A stretch of DNA of 64,000 nt. Origin: JACMNW01 sp043721855. GTDB lineage: Bacteria > Pseudomonadota > Alphaproteobacteria > Rhodobacterales > Rhodobacteraceae. The notes under the pieces are model-generated. The model had not been told where the DNA came from, did no database searches, and saw only the letters and a program-made list of their open reading frames with translations. The position numbers and the translations under genes were made by a program. The stretch covers positions 1 to 64,000 of the forward strand of contig JAYSPY010000025.1 in NCBI GenBank assembly GCA_043721855.1. The letters run 5' to 3'. This document shows, piece after piece, positions 41,790-50,018 of this stretch. Position 1 is the stretch's first letter. Each line of letters begins with the position of its first letter.

Positions 41790-43310
41790 TCATTGCGCAA
41801 GCATCTTTTGCACGGCGGCCACCAATCCCTCGCGCGCGACTTCGACCTGCGCGGGGCGGTCTTTCCATTCTTCCAGTGTGGCGTTTTGCGCGATTTTGGC
41901 ACCAAGGATCAGGTCTTTCAAAATGACCGTGCCGCGTGCCGCCTCATCGCCGCCTTGGATAATGGCAATGGGAGCCTGCCGTTTATCAGCGTATTTCAAC
42001 TGGTTGCCGAATTGCTTGGGGTTGCCAAGGTAGACTTCCGCCCGGATGCCAGCGCTGCGCAGATCGCCGACCATGGCCATATAATCGGCCATGCGGTCCC
42101 GGTCCATCACGGTGACAACGACGGGGCCTGCGGTATCGGCGGTGCCCCGGCCCTTGGCGGCGAGGGCGGCCAGCAGGCGGTCGACGCCAATGGAAACGCC
42201 GGTGGCCGGCACCGATTGCCCGGTGAAGCGTTTCACCAGATCATCATAGCGGCCCCCGCCGGCGACGGAGCCAAACTGGCGCTTGCGGCCCTTTTCGTCG
42301 AGGATTTCGAAGGTGAGTTCAGCCTCATAGACCGGGCCGGTGTAGTAGCCGAGGCCACGGACGACGGAGGGGTCGATGACAATGCGGTCTTCGTGATAAC
42401 CTAGCGCCGCGACTAAGCCAGCAATCTCTCGAAGATTTTTGATCCCATCACTTCCTTTTGGAATGTGACCCACCAAATTTTCCAAGTTGTGAAGAGTCGC
42501 GGTATTGCTAACACCACGCGCATTCAAGAAGCCAATAATGATATCAGCTTGTTGCTGGGTCAGGCCACTCCCTTTTGTAAAGTCACCAGACGCATCCATC
42601 CGCCCAGTCGTCAGTAGCTCTCGAACGCCAGTCTCACCGACTTTGTCAAATTTGTCGATCGTCCGGAAAACGTGGTCTTTCTGGGTCATACGGTCATAGA
42701 CCGCGGCAAGCTGAGCATCCTCATCGCCTGTCACATACCCAAATACAGCGTCAAACACCCCTTCCAGAACTACCCTGTTGTTTACTTTTATCATATAGTC
42801 GCCGCGTTCGATCCCTGCTGCCTCCAGCGCGTCGGCGAGCATCATGCAGATCTCGGCATCGGCGGCGACTGATGCCGACCCCACGGTATCAGCGTCGCAT
42901 TGGTAAAACTGGCGGAACCTCCCCGGACCGGGTTTCTCATTCCGCCAGACCGGGCCCATTGCATAGCGGCGGTAGGGGCTGGGCAGGTCATTGCGGTACT
43001 GGGCGGCGACGCGGGCCAAGGGGGCGGTCAGATCATAGCGCAGGGCCAGCCAGTCCCCCCGATCCTTGTCGCTATCTTCCTTCCATGCGAACACGCCTTC
43101 ATTCGGGCGGTCCACGTCTGGCAGGAATTTGCCCAGCGCCTCGACCGTTTCAACTGCCGATGTTTCCAAGGGATCAAAGCCATAGCGGTGGTAAACGGCG
43201 GCGATTTTATCCAGCATCGCTTTGCGCGCCAGCACGTCGGCGCCGAAATAATCGCGAAAACCTTTTGGGGTTTCGGCCTGCGGGCGGCGGGCCGGTTTAT
43301 CCGTGGTCAT
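41790..43310 (-). CDS. hisS: histidyl-tRNA synthetase
   Basis: This class II synthetase charges tRNA-His. Motif 1 to 3 regions are visible: GFRDYFGADVLARKAMLDKIAAVYHRYGFDPLETS, RYDLTAPLARVAAQYRNDLPSPYRRYAMGPVWRNEKPGPGRFRQF, the histidine-binding VVRGLGYYTGPVYEAEL and GGGRYDDLVKRF. The anticodon-binding domain follows (about 415-506). The 506 residues correspond to the long alphaproteobacterial form. An internal stretch (codons 177-296) has lower GC (about 49% by hand count against 60-68% flanking), suggesting a recombined segment, yet the reading frame is intact. Confidence 0.95.
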   Translation of the reverse strand: MTTDKPARRPQAETPKGFRDYFGADVLARKAMLDKIAAVYHRYGFDPLETSAVETVEALGKFLPDVDRPNEGVFAWKEDSDKDRGDWLALRYDLTAPLARVAAQYRNDLPSPYRRYAMGPVWRNEKPGPGRFRQFYQCDADTVGSASVAADAEICMMLADALEAAGIERGDYMIKVNNRVVLEGVFDAVFGYVTGDEDAQLAAVYDRMTQKDHVFRTIDKFDKVGETGVRELLTTGRMDASGDFTKGSGLTQQQADIIIGFLNARGVSNTATLHNLENLVGHIPKGSDGIKNLREIAGLVAALGYHEDRIVIDPSVVRGLGYYTGPVYEAELTFEILDEKGRKRQFGSVAGGGRYDDLVKRFTGQSVPATGVSIGVDRLLAALAAKGRGTADTAGPVVVTVMDRDRMADYMAMVGDLRSAGIRAEVYLGNPKQFGNQLKYADKRQAPIAIIQGGDEAARGTVILKDLILGAKIAQNATLEEWKDRPAQVEVAREGLVAAVQKMLAQ

Positions 43311-43413
43311 GGCAGGTGGCCCTTCGCTTTTGTCAGCCCGCCGTGTAACGGATGGGGCCAGTCGCGGCAAGAGCGGCGCGGCAAGAGTGGGGCGGCAAGA
43401 CTTTAAGGGGGCC

Positions 43414-43620
43414 ATGATGGACCGGATGGCGGCGATTGAAGAACGGCTGGCGCATCTGATGCGCGCGGTCGATGATTTATCCGATGTGGTGGCGCGGCAA
43501 TCGGGCGAAATTGACCGGCTGGTGCGGCTGAACCACCTGCTGATGGAACGCGAGGCAGGGCGGGAGGCGGAGGGCGGCGAGGGCATCGCGCTGGCCGATC
43601 AAAAGCCGCCGCATTGGTGA
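43414..43620 (+). CDS. slyX: SlyX-family protein
   Basis: This 68-residue coiled-coil protein fits the SlyX family. MAAIEERLAHLMRAVDDLSDVVARQSGEIDRLVRLNHLLMER is the family helix, and the C-terminal KPPHW matches the usual PPHY ending. The function of SlyX is poorly known. ATG 43414 (or 43417) has AAGGGG upstream. It is divergent from hisS across 103 bases and followed by the AbrB-family gene on the same strand. Confidence 0.8.
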   Translation: MMDRMAAIEERLAHLMRAVDDLSDVVARQSGEIDRLVRLNHLLMEREAGREAEGGEGIALADQKPPHW

Positions 43621-43637
43621 GGGCAGGATTTTAAGAT

Positions 43638-43658
43638 GAGTATTTGGGCGAAAAGGAA
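43638..43658 (+). repeat. dispersed 21-nt element, copy c
   Basis: GAGTATTT-G-GGCGAAAAGGAA on the plus strand, between slyX and the AbrB-family gene. Its 3' AAAAGGAAG lies about eight bases upstream of a GTG at 43668, so the repeat supplies the probable ribosome-binding site. Confidence 0.75.
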
Positions 43659-43667
43659 GCCGCTGGC

Positions 43668-44723
43668 GTGGGTTTGATGCAACGACTGCCTCAGTTGGTG
43701 TTGACCCTGATTTTGGGGACTCTGGGCGGTTTGGCGGCGCGGGCTATGCATTTGCCACTGGGGTTATTGCTGGGGTCGATCTTTGCGGTGGGTCTTGCGG
43801 CCATGCTGAATGTGCGCGTGGCGGGGGTTGGGGTAGGGTTTCCGCAAGGGTTGCGGAATTTCTTTGTGCCGGTCATTGGCGTGTCGATCGGGGCGGCGTT
43901 TAGCCCGGACGTTTTGCGCCAGATGCCAGGGTGGTGGATCAGCTTGCTTGCGTTGCTGGTCTATATTCCGGTGGCGCATGCGGCGGGATATTTCATCTAC
44001 CGGCGCGGCGGTTTGCCTAAGGCGGAGGCGTTTTTTGGCGCGGTGCCGGGTGGGTTGATTGAATCGGTGGTCTTGGGCGAGGAAGCCGGGGCCGATGCGC
44101 GCACCCTGATCTTGCTGCAGTTTTTGCGGTTGATCCTGACGATCATCGCGGTGCCGGTGATTTTTCTGTTTCTGACAGGCAATGCGGTCGGGTCTGCGGC
44201 GGGGGCGCAAATTGTGGGCGCGGGGGTGCCTTTGGTGGCGCGCGACGTGGCGATTTTGACACTGGCCGCCGTCGCCGGGTTTTGGGTCGGGCGGGCATTG
44301 CATTTCCCAGCCGCGATCATGACCGGGCCGGTTCTGGGGTCAGCCATGGCGCATTTGATGGGGTGGAGCGCTGCCGTGCCACCCGGTTGGGCGGTTGGCT
44401 TGACGCAGGTGGTGCTGGGGTCGGCACTGGGCGCGCGGTTTGTGGGTATTGGCCGCGCTGAACTTGCCCGTGCCGTTTGGCTTGCCTCCCAAAGCGTCGG
44501 CGTGGCGTTGATCCTTGCGTTTATCTTTGCGTTTGCTGTTGCCGGTCTTGCGGGCCAACCCATCACGGCGGGATTTCTGGCTTTTGCGCCGGGCGGATTG
44601 GCCGAAATGTGCCTGATCGCGCTGAGCCTTAAGATGGGGGTGGTTTATGTGGCCGTTCACCATGTGGTGCGGATTGTGGTGTCGGTGACAGTGGCGCGGG
44701 TGGGGGTGCGGTGGATTGGGTGA
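43668..44723 (+). CDS. AbrB-family integral membrane protein
   Basis: This 351-residue protein belongs to the AbrB membrane family (PF05145), not to the AbrB DNA-binding family. It has about ten to eleven hydrophobic segments in two related halves, with LGGLAARAMHLPLGLLLGSIFAVGLAAML in the first and AIMTGPVLGSAMAHLMGW in the second. The transported substrate is unknown, although relatives are linked to ammonia monooxygenase by old annotation. GTG 43668 has AAGGAAG eight bases upstream; ATG 43677 is an alternative. It ends near a REP-like pair and converges on dnaE. Confidence 0.82.
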   Translation: MGLMQRLPQLVLTLILGTLGGLAARAMHLPLGLLLGSIFAVGLAAMLNVRVAGVGVGFPQGLRNFFVPVIGVSIGAAFSPDVLRQMPGWWISLLALLVYIPVAHAAGYFIYRRGGLPKAEAFFGAVPGGLIESVVLGEEAGADARTLILLQFLRLILTIIAVPVIFLFLTGNAVGSAAGAQIVGAGVPLVARDVAILTLAAVAGFWVGRALHFPAAIMTGPVLGSAMAHLMGWSAAVPPGWAVGLTQVVLGSALGARFVGIGRAELARAVWLASQSVGVALILAFIFAFAVAGLAGQPITAGFLAFAPGGLAEMCLIALSLKMGVVYVAVHHVVRIVVSVTVARVGVRWIG

Positions 44724-44790
44724 GTAGCGCGCAGCGGGTGATCTGAAGCTTGACCCAGTTGCACGTCAGATGCCGCCATTTCAACCAATT

Positions 44791-44884
44791 CCCCCCCTCC
44801 CCCGCGTGGGGAGGGCCGGGGTGGGGGGTGGTGATTGAAGCAGGCACCCCCCCTCCCCTGACCCCTCCCCACGTGGGGGAGGGG
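44791..44884. repeat. inverted pair of GGGGAGGG REP-like elements
   Basis: It has the same layout as 41631-41734. The first unit (44791-44829) contains CCCTCCCC, GCGTG and GGGGAGGG with a GGGGTGGGGGG tail; the second (44847-44884) is its reverse counterpart. It lies between convergent genes (AbrB-family and dnaE), where it may also limit transcription. Confidence 0.8.
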
Positions 44885-44924
44885 AAGCGCCCATTCTTTT
44901 CAGTTCAGGGCGGCAGTGGTGCCC

Positions 44925-47900
44925 CTACATCTCCTCCACCGCCACCACACCGCCAATCGCCTTGATCGCGCCCTTGATCTGGGGCGTGATCGGGTAGGGG
45001 TTGGGCAGGGCCAGATCAATCTCACGGCCAGTGGCCGGGTCTTGCACGCAGAGGATGATCTGGCCTTTTGAACGGCCGCCATCCAGCCGCGCAAACAGGC
45101 TGGCGACGGATGCGGCGGCCTCGGCGCGGTCCAGATAGATGCGCAAGGATGATCCGCCTGCATCGGCGGCCACCTGATCAATTGGCTGGGCCGCGCGGGC
45201 CAGCAGTTTCAGCGTGTCGCCTTCCAGCGTGGCCTCAACCGTGAGGACCACATTCCGCCCCGGTTGCAGCAGATCGCGCGCGGCCTCCAGCGTGTCGGAA
45301 AACACCGTTACCTCATACAAGCCCGTCGGATCAGACAGGCTGATGAAGGCAAAGCGGTTGCCCCGCGCGGATTTGCGTTCCTGCACGACCGATATGGAAC
45401 CTGCGATCTTTTTGACGCAGGCGCCGTTTTGTGCGGCTTGGGTCAATTCGGTCAGCGTCAGTACCTGTTTGCGCTTTAGGGGCACCATGTAATCATCCAG
45501 CGGGTGGCCGGACAGATAAAAGCCGATGGCGAGGTGTTCCTCGGTCAACCGCTCCAGTGGTTGCCAATCATCGCGGCCCATCAGGCGGGGTTCGGGCAGG
45601 TCGGCCCCGGCCTCACCAAACAAAGACACCTGCGACGATGCCCGCGCTTCATGCGTGGCGCCAGAATAGGCGACCAGCGCATCAAGCCCTTCGAAGACGC
45701 GGGCGCGGTTCGGGTCCAGCACATCAAACGCGCCCGCACGGGCCAGCATTTCCATCGGGCGTTTGCCGACGCGTTTCAGATCGACCCGGCGCGCCATGTC
45801 ATAAAGCGTGGCAAAGGGTTTGGCACCCCGCCCGGCCACGATAAGCCCCATCGCCTCCACCCCCACGCCTTTCAAAGCACCTAGGGCATAGACAACCGCA
45901 CCGTCCTTGACGCTGAAGGTGGCAAGCGACGCATTCACACAGGGTGCCACGGTCTTGATCCCAAGCTTATCAATCTCGCGCTTATACACCGCCAGTTTGT
46001 CGGTCAGGTGGATATCGCAGTTCATCACGGCGGCCATGAATTCCACCGGATGGTTGGCTTTCAAATACGCGGTTTGATAGCTGACCACGGCATAGGCGGC
46101 GGCGTGGGATTTGTTGAAACCGTAGTTGGCGAATTTTTCCAACAGGTCGAAGACCTCGCCCGCCTTATCCTTGGGCACATTATGTGTATCCGCCGCCCCT
46201 TTGATAAATTTCGGGCGTTCTTTTGCCATTTCTTCGGGGTTCTTTTTGCCCATGGCCCGGCGCAAAAGATCCGCCCCGCCAAGGCTATAGCCGCCCATCA
46301 CCTGGGCGATTTGCATCACCTGTTCCTGATAAACGATGATACCCTGGGTTTCCGCCAGAATATGATCGATGGTCGGGTGGATGGATTCCAAATCGCGCAG
46401 GCCGTTTTTCACCTCGCAATAGGCGGGGATGTTTTCCATCGGGCCGGGGCGGTACAGCGCCACAAGCGCCACGATATCCTCGATGCAAGTGGGTTTCATG
46501 CGCCGAAGCGCGTCCATCATGCCAGTGGATTCCACCTGAAACACCGCCACAGTCTTGGCCGATGCGTAAAGATCGTAGGACGGCTTGTCGTCCAGCGGGA
46601 TCATCGCGATGTCGATATCAATGCCGCGCAGGCGCAGCAAATCCAACGCGTTCTGGATCACGGTCAGGGTTTTCAGCCCCAGAAAATCGAACTTCACCAA
46701 CCCCGCCGCTTCGACCCATTTCATGTTGAACTGCGTGGCCGGCATATCGGATTTCGGGTCTTGATAAAGCGGCACCAGTTCATCCAGCGGGCGATCACCA
46801 ATCACCACGCCCGCCGCATGGGTGGAGGCGTTGCGCAGCAAACCCTCCAGCTGCTGGCCATAATTCAGCAGCCGTGCGACGACTTCTTCTTTCGCCGCCT
46901 CGCGCAAGCGCGGCTCATCGGCCAGCGCCTTGGTGATCGACACGGGCTTAACGCCTTCGACCGGGATCATCTTCGACAGCCGGTCCACCTGACCGTAGGA
47001 CATTTGCAAAACCCGGCCCACGTCGCGCACGGCGGCTTTGGACAGCAGGGCACCAAAGGTGATGATCTGTCCCACGCGGTCGCGCCCGTATTTGGCTTGA
47101 ACGTAGTTGATCACTTCTTCGCGGCGATCCATGCAAAAGTCGATGTCGAAATCGGGCATCGACACGCGTTCGGGGTTCAGAAACCGCTCGAACAGCAGGC
47201 TGTAGCGCAGCGGATCAAGATCGGTGATGGTCAGCGCATAGGCGACCAGACTGCCCGCCCCCGACCCCCGGCCCGGCCCTACCGGAATGCCTTGTTTCTT
47301 GGCCCATTGGATGAAATCGGCCACGATCAGAAAATAGCCCGGGAAACCCATCTGTTCGATGATGCCCAGTTCAAACTCCAGCCGCTTTTCATATTCCTCA
47401 AGGCTGACAGAATGCGGGATCACGGCCAGCCGTGCCGCCAGCCCTTCACGGGCAAGGCGGCGTAACGCGTCCACCTCATCATCGGCGAATTTCGGCAGGA
47501 TCGGGTCGCGCTTGGCCACTTTGAAGGCACAGCGGCGCGCGATCTCAACAGTGTTTTCCAAGGCTTCCGGCAGATCGGCGAACAGCGCGCACATCTCGGA
47601 TTCAGTCTTGAAATAATGCTGAGGCGTCAGGCGGCGGCGCGGCGCTTGCTGATCGACATACGCACCTTCCGCAATGCAGATCAGCGCATCATGCGCCTCG
47701 TACATCGCGGCTTTGGGAAAATAAACGTCATTGGTGGCAACCAGCGGCAGGCCCGTGGCATAGGCCATCTCGACAAAGCCTTGTTCACACAGCGCTTCCG
47801 CCTCTGGCAGACGGTTGCCGGGGCCGGGATGGCGTTGCAATTCCACATAAAGCCGCGTGGGGTAAATGCTGGCCAGACGTGCCAGCAACGCCTCTGCCTT

Positions 47901-48362
47901 CGGCTTTTGCCCGGCCTGCAGATAGCGCCCCACCGGGCCATCTGCGCCCCCTGTCAGGCAGATGATGCCTTCGGAATGGGCGGCGAGTTCATCCAGCGTC
48001 ACCTCTGGCAAGGCCCCGGCCTTATCCAGATACAGGCAGGAATTCAGCTTCATCAGGGCCATATACCCCGCCTCGTTTTGCGCCAGCAGCACAACAGGGG
48101 CTGAGGCGCGCGGCCGCTCACCGGGGCCAGCGGGATCATAGGCCACCGACACCTGACAGCCGATGATCGGTTGCAGGCCTGCGCCAGTGGCGGTGACAGA
48201 AAACTCCAACGCCGCGAACATATTGTTGGTATCAGTGATGGCAACCGCCGGCATATCGTGCGTTTTGCACAGATCGACCAGCTTTTTGACCGGCACCGCC
48301 CCTTCCAGCAAGGAATGTTCGGTATGCACGCGCAGGTGAATGAATCGGGGGATGTTTGCCAT
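44925..48362 (-). CDS. dnaE: DNA polymerase III alpha subunit
   Basis: This is the catalytic subunit of the replicative DNA polymerase. The N-terminal PHP domain begins FIHLRVHTEHSLLEGA. The polymerase palm holds SMPDFDIDFCMDRREEVI with catalytic aspartates near residues 400-404, and PGRGSGAGSLVAYAL precedes it. The fingers and beta-binding region follow (GGYSLGGADLLRRAMGKKNPEEMAKERPKFIKGA), and an OB domain plus C-terminal tau-binding part close the chain. The 1145 residues match DnaE1. It is divergent from xdhA across 240 bases that contain no recognised gene. Confidence 0.98.
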   Translation of the reverse strand: MANIPRFIHLRVHTEHSLLEGAVPVKKLVDLCKTHDMPAVAITDTNNMFAALEFSVTATGAGLQPIIGCQVSVAYDPAGPGERPRASAPVVLLAQNEAGYMALMKLNSCLYLDKAGALPEVTLDELAAHSEGIICLTGGADGPVGRYLQAGQKPKAEALLARLASIYPTRLYVELQRHPGPGNRLPEAEALCEQGFVEMAYATGLPLVATNDVYFPKAAMYEAHDALICIAEGAYVDQQAPRRRLTPQHYFKTESEMCALFADLPEALENTVEIARRCAFKVAKRDPILPKFADDEVDALRRLAREGLAARLAVIPHSVSLEEYEKRLEFELGIIEQMGFPGYFLIVADFIQWAKKQGIPVGPGRGSGAGSLVAYALTITDLDPLRYSLLFERFLNPERVSMPDFDIDFCMDRREEVINYVQAKYGRDRVGQIITFGALLSKAAVRDVGRVLQMSYGQVDRLSKMIPVEGVKPVSITKALADEPRLREAAKEEVVARLLNYGQQLEGLLRNASTHAAGVVIGDRPLDELVPLYQDPKSDMPATQFNMKWVEAAGLVKFDFLGLKTLTVIQNALDLLRLRGIDIDIAMIPLDDKPSYDLYASAKTVAVFQVESTGMMDALRRMKPTCIEDIVALVALYRPGPMENIPAYCEVKNGLRDLESIHPTIDHILAETQGIIVYQEQVMQIAQVMGGYSLGGADLLRRAMGKKNPEEMAKERPKFIKGAADTHNVPKDKAGEVFDLLEKFANYGFNKSHAAAYAVVSYQTAYLKANHPVEFMAAVMNCDIHLTDKLAVYKREIDKLGIKTVAPCVNASLATFSVKDGAVVYALGALKGVGVEAMGLIVAGRGAKPFATLYDMARRVDLKRVGKRPMEMLARAGAFDVLDPNRARVFEGLDALVAYSGATHEARASSQVSLFGEAGADLPEPRLMGRDDWQPLERLTEEHLAIGFYLSGHPLDDYMVPLKRKQVLTLTELTQAAQNGACVKKIAGSISVVQERKSARGNRFAFISLSDPTGLYEVTVFSDTLEAARDLLQPGRNVVLTVEATLEGDTLKLLARAAQPIDQVAADAGGSSLRIYLDRAEAAASVASLFARLDGGRSKGQIILCVQDPATGREIDLALPNPYPITPQIKGAIKAIGGVVAVEEM

Positions 48363-48602
48363 GTCTCAACCTAACCTTTGCTTTTGGCCAGGGGAAGGGT
48401 GCCGCAGCTTTAGGCAAAAGGCGAAACTGCTTCCAAGTTTTAAGCGAAGGTAGTGCTTGCCAGGTGACGGCAGCGCAGGCTTCATGTAACAAGGGAATAC
48501 CGGGAAAATCCGGGGATGCGTGCCCGCTTTACGTCGCATCGGGCGGCACGCACCGGCCTTAAGCGAAGGGCCATCATGGGGAGAAGGCGGCAGGTTGCTT
48601 GA

Positions 48603-50018
48603 ATGGCCGATATCGCGTTTCACTTGAATGGCGCGCCTGTCCGCGCAGCGGGCGTCCTTCCCACGCAAACGCTGCTGGATTGGCTGCGCCTTGACGCTGG
48701 CCTTTGCGGCACCAAGGAAGGCTGCAATGAGGGCGACTGCGGCGCTTGCACGGTTATGGTCACCGACGCTTCCGGTTCGCGCGCGCTAAACGCCTGCATC
48801 CTGTTTCTGCCGCAACTGCATGGCAAGGCGGTGCGCACCGTCGAAGGTATCTCTGGCGCGGACGGCACCCTGCACCCGGTACAAACCGCGATGATCCAAC
48901 ACCACGGCAGCCAATGCGGTTTTTGCACGCCGGGCTTTGTCGTCTCGATGGCCACGGCACATCTGAACCGCCAGACCGATCACGACGATCAGCTGGCAGG
49001 CAACCTTTGCCGTTGCACAGGATACGCACCCATCATCCGTGCCGCAAAAGCGGCGGCGTCCGCCCCGGTGCCTGCGTGGATGACCGAAGATGCCACCCAT
49101 TTCATCTTTGTGCAAATATCCTCGGGGATGGGGTCCGGGGAAGGGGCAGACAGCCCCTTCCCCGGCTATTTCAGCCCTCGCGACAGTGACGAACTGGCGG
49201 ATTGGTATTTGCAAAACCCCGACGCCACGCTGATCGCCGGGGCCACGGATGTGGGACTTTGGGTCACCAAAGACATGCGCGACCTTGGCACGGTGGCCTT
49301 TCTAGGTGGCATCCGCGACCTGCAACAGATTGAGCGGTCAGGCGACGCACTCCATATCGGCGCGGGTGTCACCATCGCGGCCCTGCGCCGGGCAATTGCC
49401 GATCTGCATCCGTCCTTCGCCGACCTTTTGCGGCGTTATTCGTCAGAACAAGTGCGCAACGCGGCGACGATTGGCGGCAACATCGCCAATGGCTCGCCCA
49501 TCGGTGACGCTCCGCCTGCGCTGATAGCCTTGGTGGCGACGCTGCACTTGCGGCGCGGTGATGATCTGCGCTCACTCCCGTTGCAGAACTTCTTCCTCGA
49601 CTACCGCAAGCAAGACCGCCGCCCCGGCGAATTTGTGGCCGGCGTGTCGATCCCGGCGCATGCGCCAAATCTGCGCTGCTACAAAATCTCCAAGCGCTTT
49701 GATCAGGATATTTCTGCGGTGCTTGGCTGTTTCAACGTCAGCGTTGAAAACGGTTTTGTCACTTCAGCCCGCATCGCCTTTGGCGGCATGGCCGGTATCC
49801 CGAAGCGCGCAGATGCGGTTGAAGCGGCTTTGATTGGCAAGCCATGGACGCTGGCCACGGTTCAGGCCGCACAGGCGAAATTCGCCGAAGATTTCACCCC
49901 GATGTCGGATATGCGCGCCTCTGCCGACTACCGCCTGACCACGGCTTCGAACCTGCTGATCCGGTATTTCCATGATCTGAGCGGCGTGCCAGTCTCGGTG
50001 CTGGAGGTGCAGCCATGA
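48603..50018 (+). CDS. xdhA: xanthine dehydrogenase small subunit (2Fe-2S and FAD)
   Basis: This is the electron-transfer subunit of molybdenum xanthine dehydrogenase, which oxidises hypoxanthine and xanthine to urate. The first [2Fe-2S] site is CNEGDCGACTV (Cys41, 46, 49). The second is GSQCGFCTPGF plus NLCRCTGYAP. The FAD domain starts after residue 190 with the binding sequence DATLIAGATDVGLWV. Between the domains, residues about 165-192 (including VQISSGMGSGEGADSPFPG) are encoded by a stretch with a perfect palindrome (49135-49165), apparently an inserted element in the linker. The 471 residues are otherwise normal. It is the first gene of the operon; its stop overlaps xdhB (ATGA). Confidence 0.95.
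   Translation: MADIAFHLNGAPVRAAGVLPTQTLLDWLRLDAGLCGTKEGCNEGDCGACTVMVTDASGSRALNACILFLPQLHGKAVRTVEGISGADGTLHPVQTAMIQHHGSQCGFCTPGFVVSMATAHLNRQTDHDDQLAGNLCRCTGYAPIIRAAKAAASAPVPAWMTEDATHFIFVQISSGMGSGEGADSPFPGYFSPRDSDELADWYLQNPDATLIAGATDVGLWVTKDMRDLGTVAFLGGIRDLQQIERSGDALHIGAGVTIAALRRAIADLHPSFADLLRRYSSEQVRNAATIGGNIANGSPIGDAPPALIALVATLHLRRGDDLRSLPLQNFFLDYRKQDRRPGEFVAGVSIPAHAPNLRCYKISKRFDQDISAVLGCFNVSVENGFVTSARIAFGGMAGIPKRADAVEAALIGKPWTLATVQAAQAKFAEDFTPMSDMRASADYRLTTASNLLIRYFHDLSGVPVSVLEVQP
49135..49165. repeat. perfect 13-bp palindrome within the xdhA linker
   Basis: CCGGGGAAGGGGC (49135-49147), a 5-base loop AGACA, and GCCCCTTCCCCGG (49153-49165). It is read in frame in the linker between the iron-sulfur and FAD domains and preceded by CAAATATCCTC, which resembles the CAAATACTC of the 21-nt element. 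Confidence 0.85.

Noticed and set aside
41594..41905. N-terminal extension of HisZ
   Set aside because: The extra 104 codons translate the REP-like pair and the hisS 3' end; ATG 41593 begins at the family start.
46008..47465. A 485-codon plus-strand frame opposite dnaE
   Set aside because: It is a mirror frame of the conserved dnaE core; no recognisable domain or start signal.
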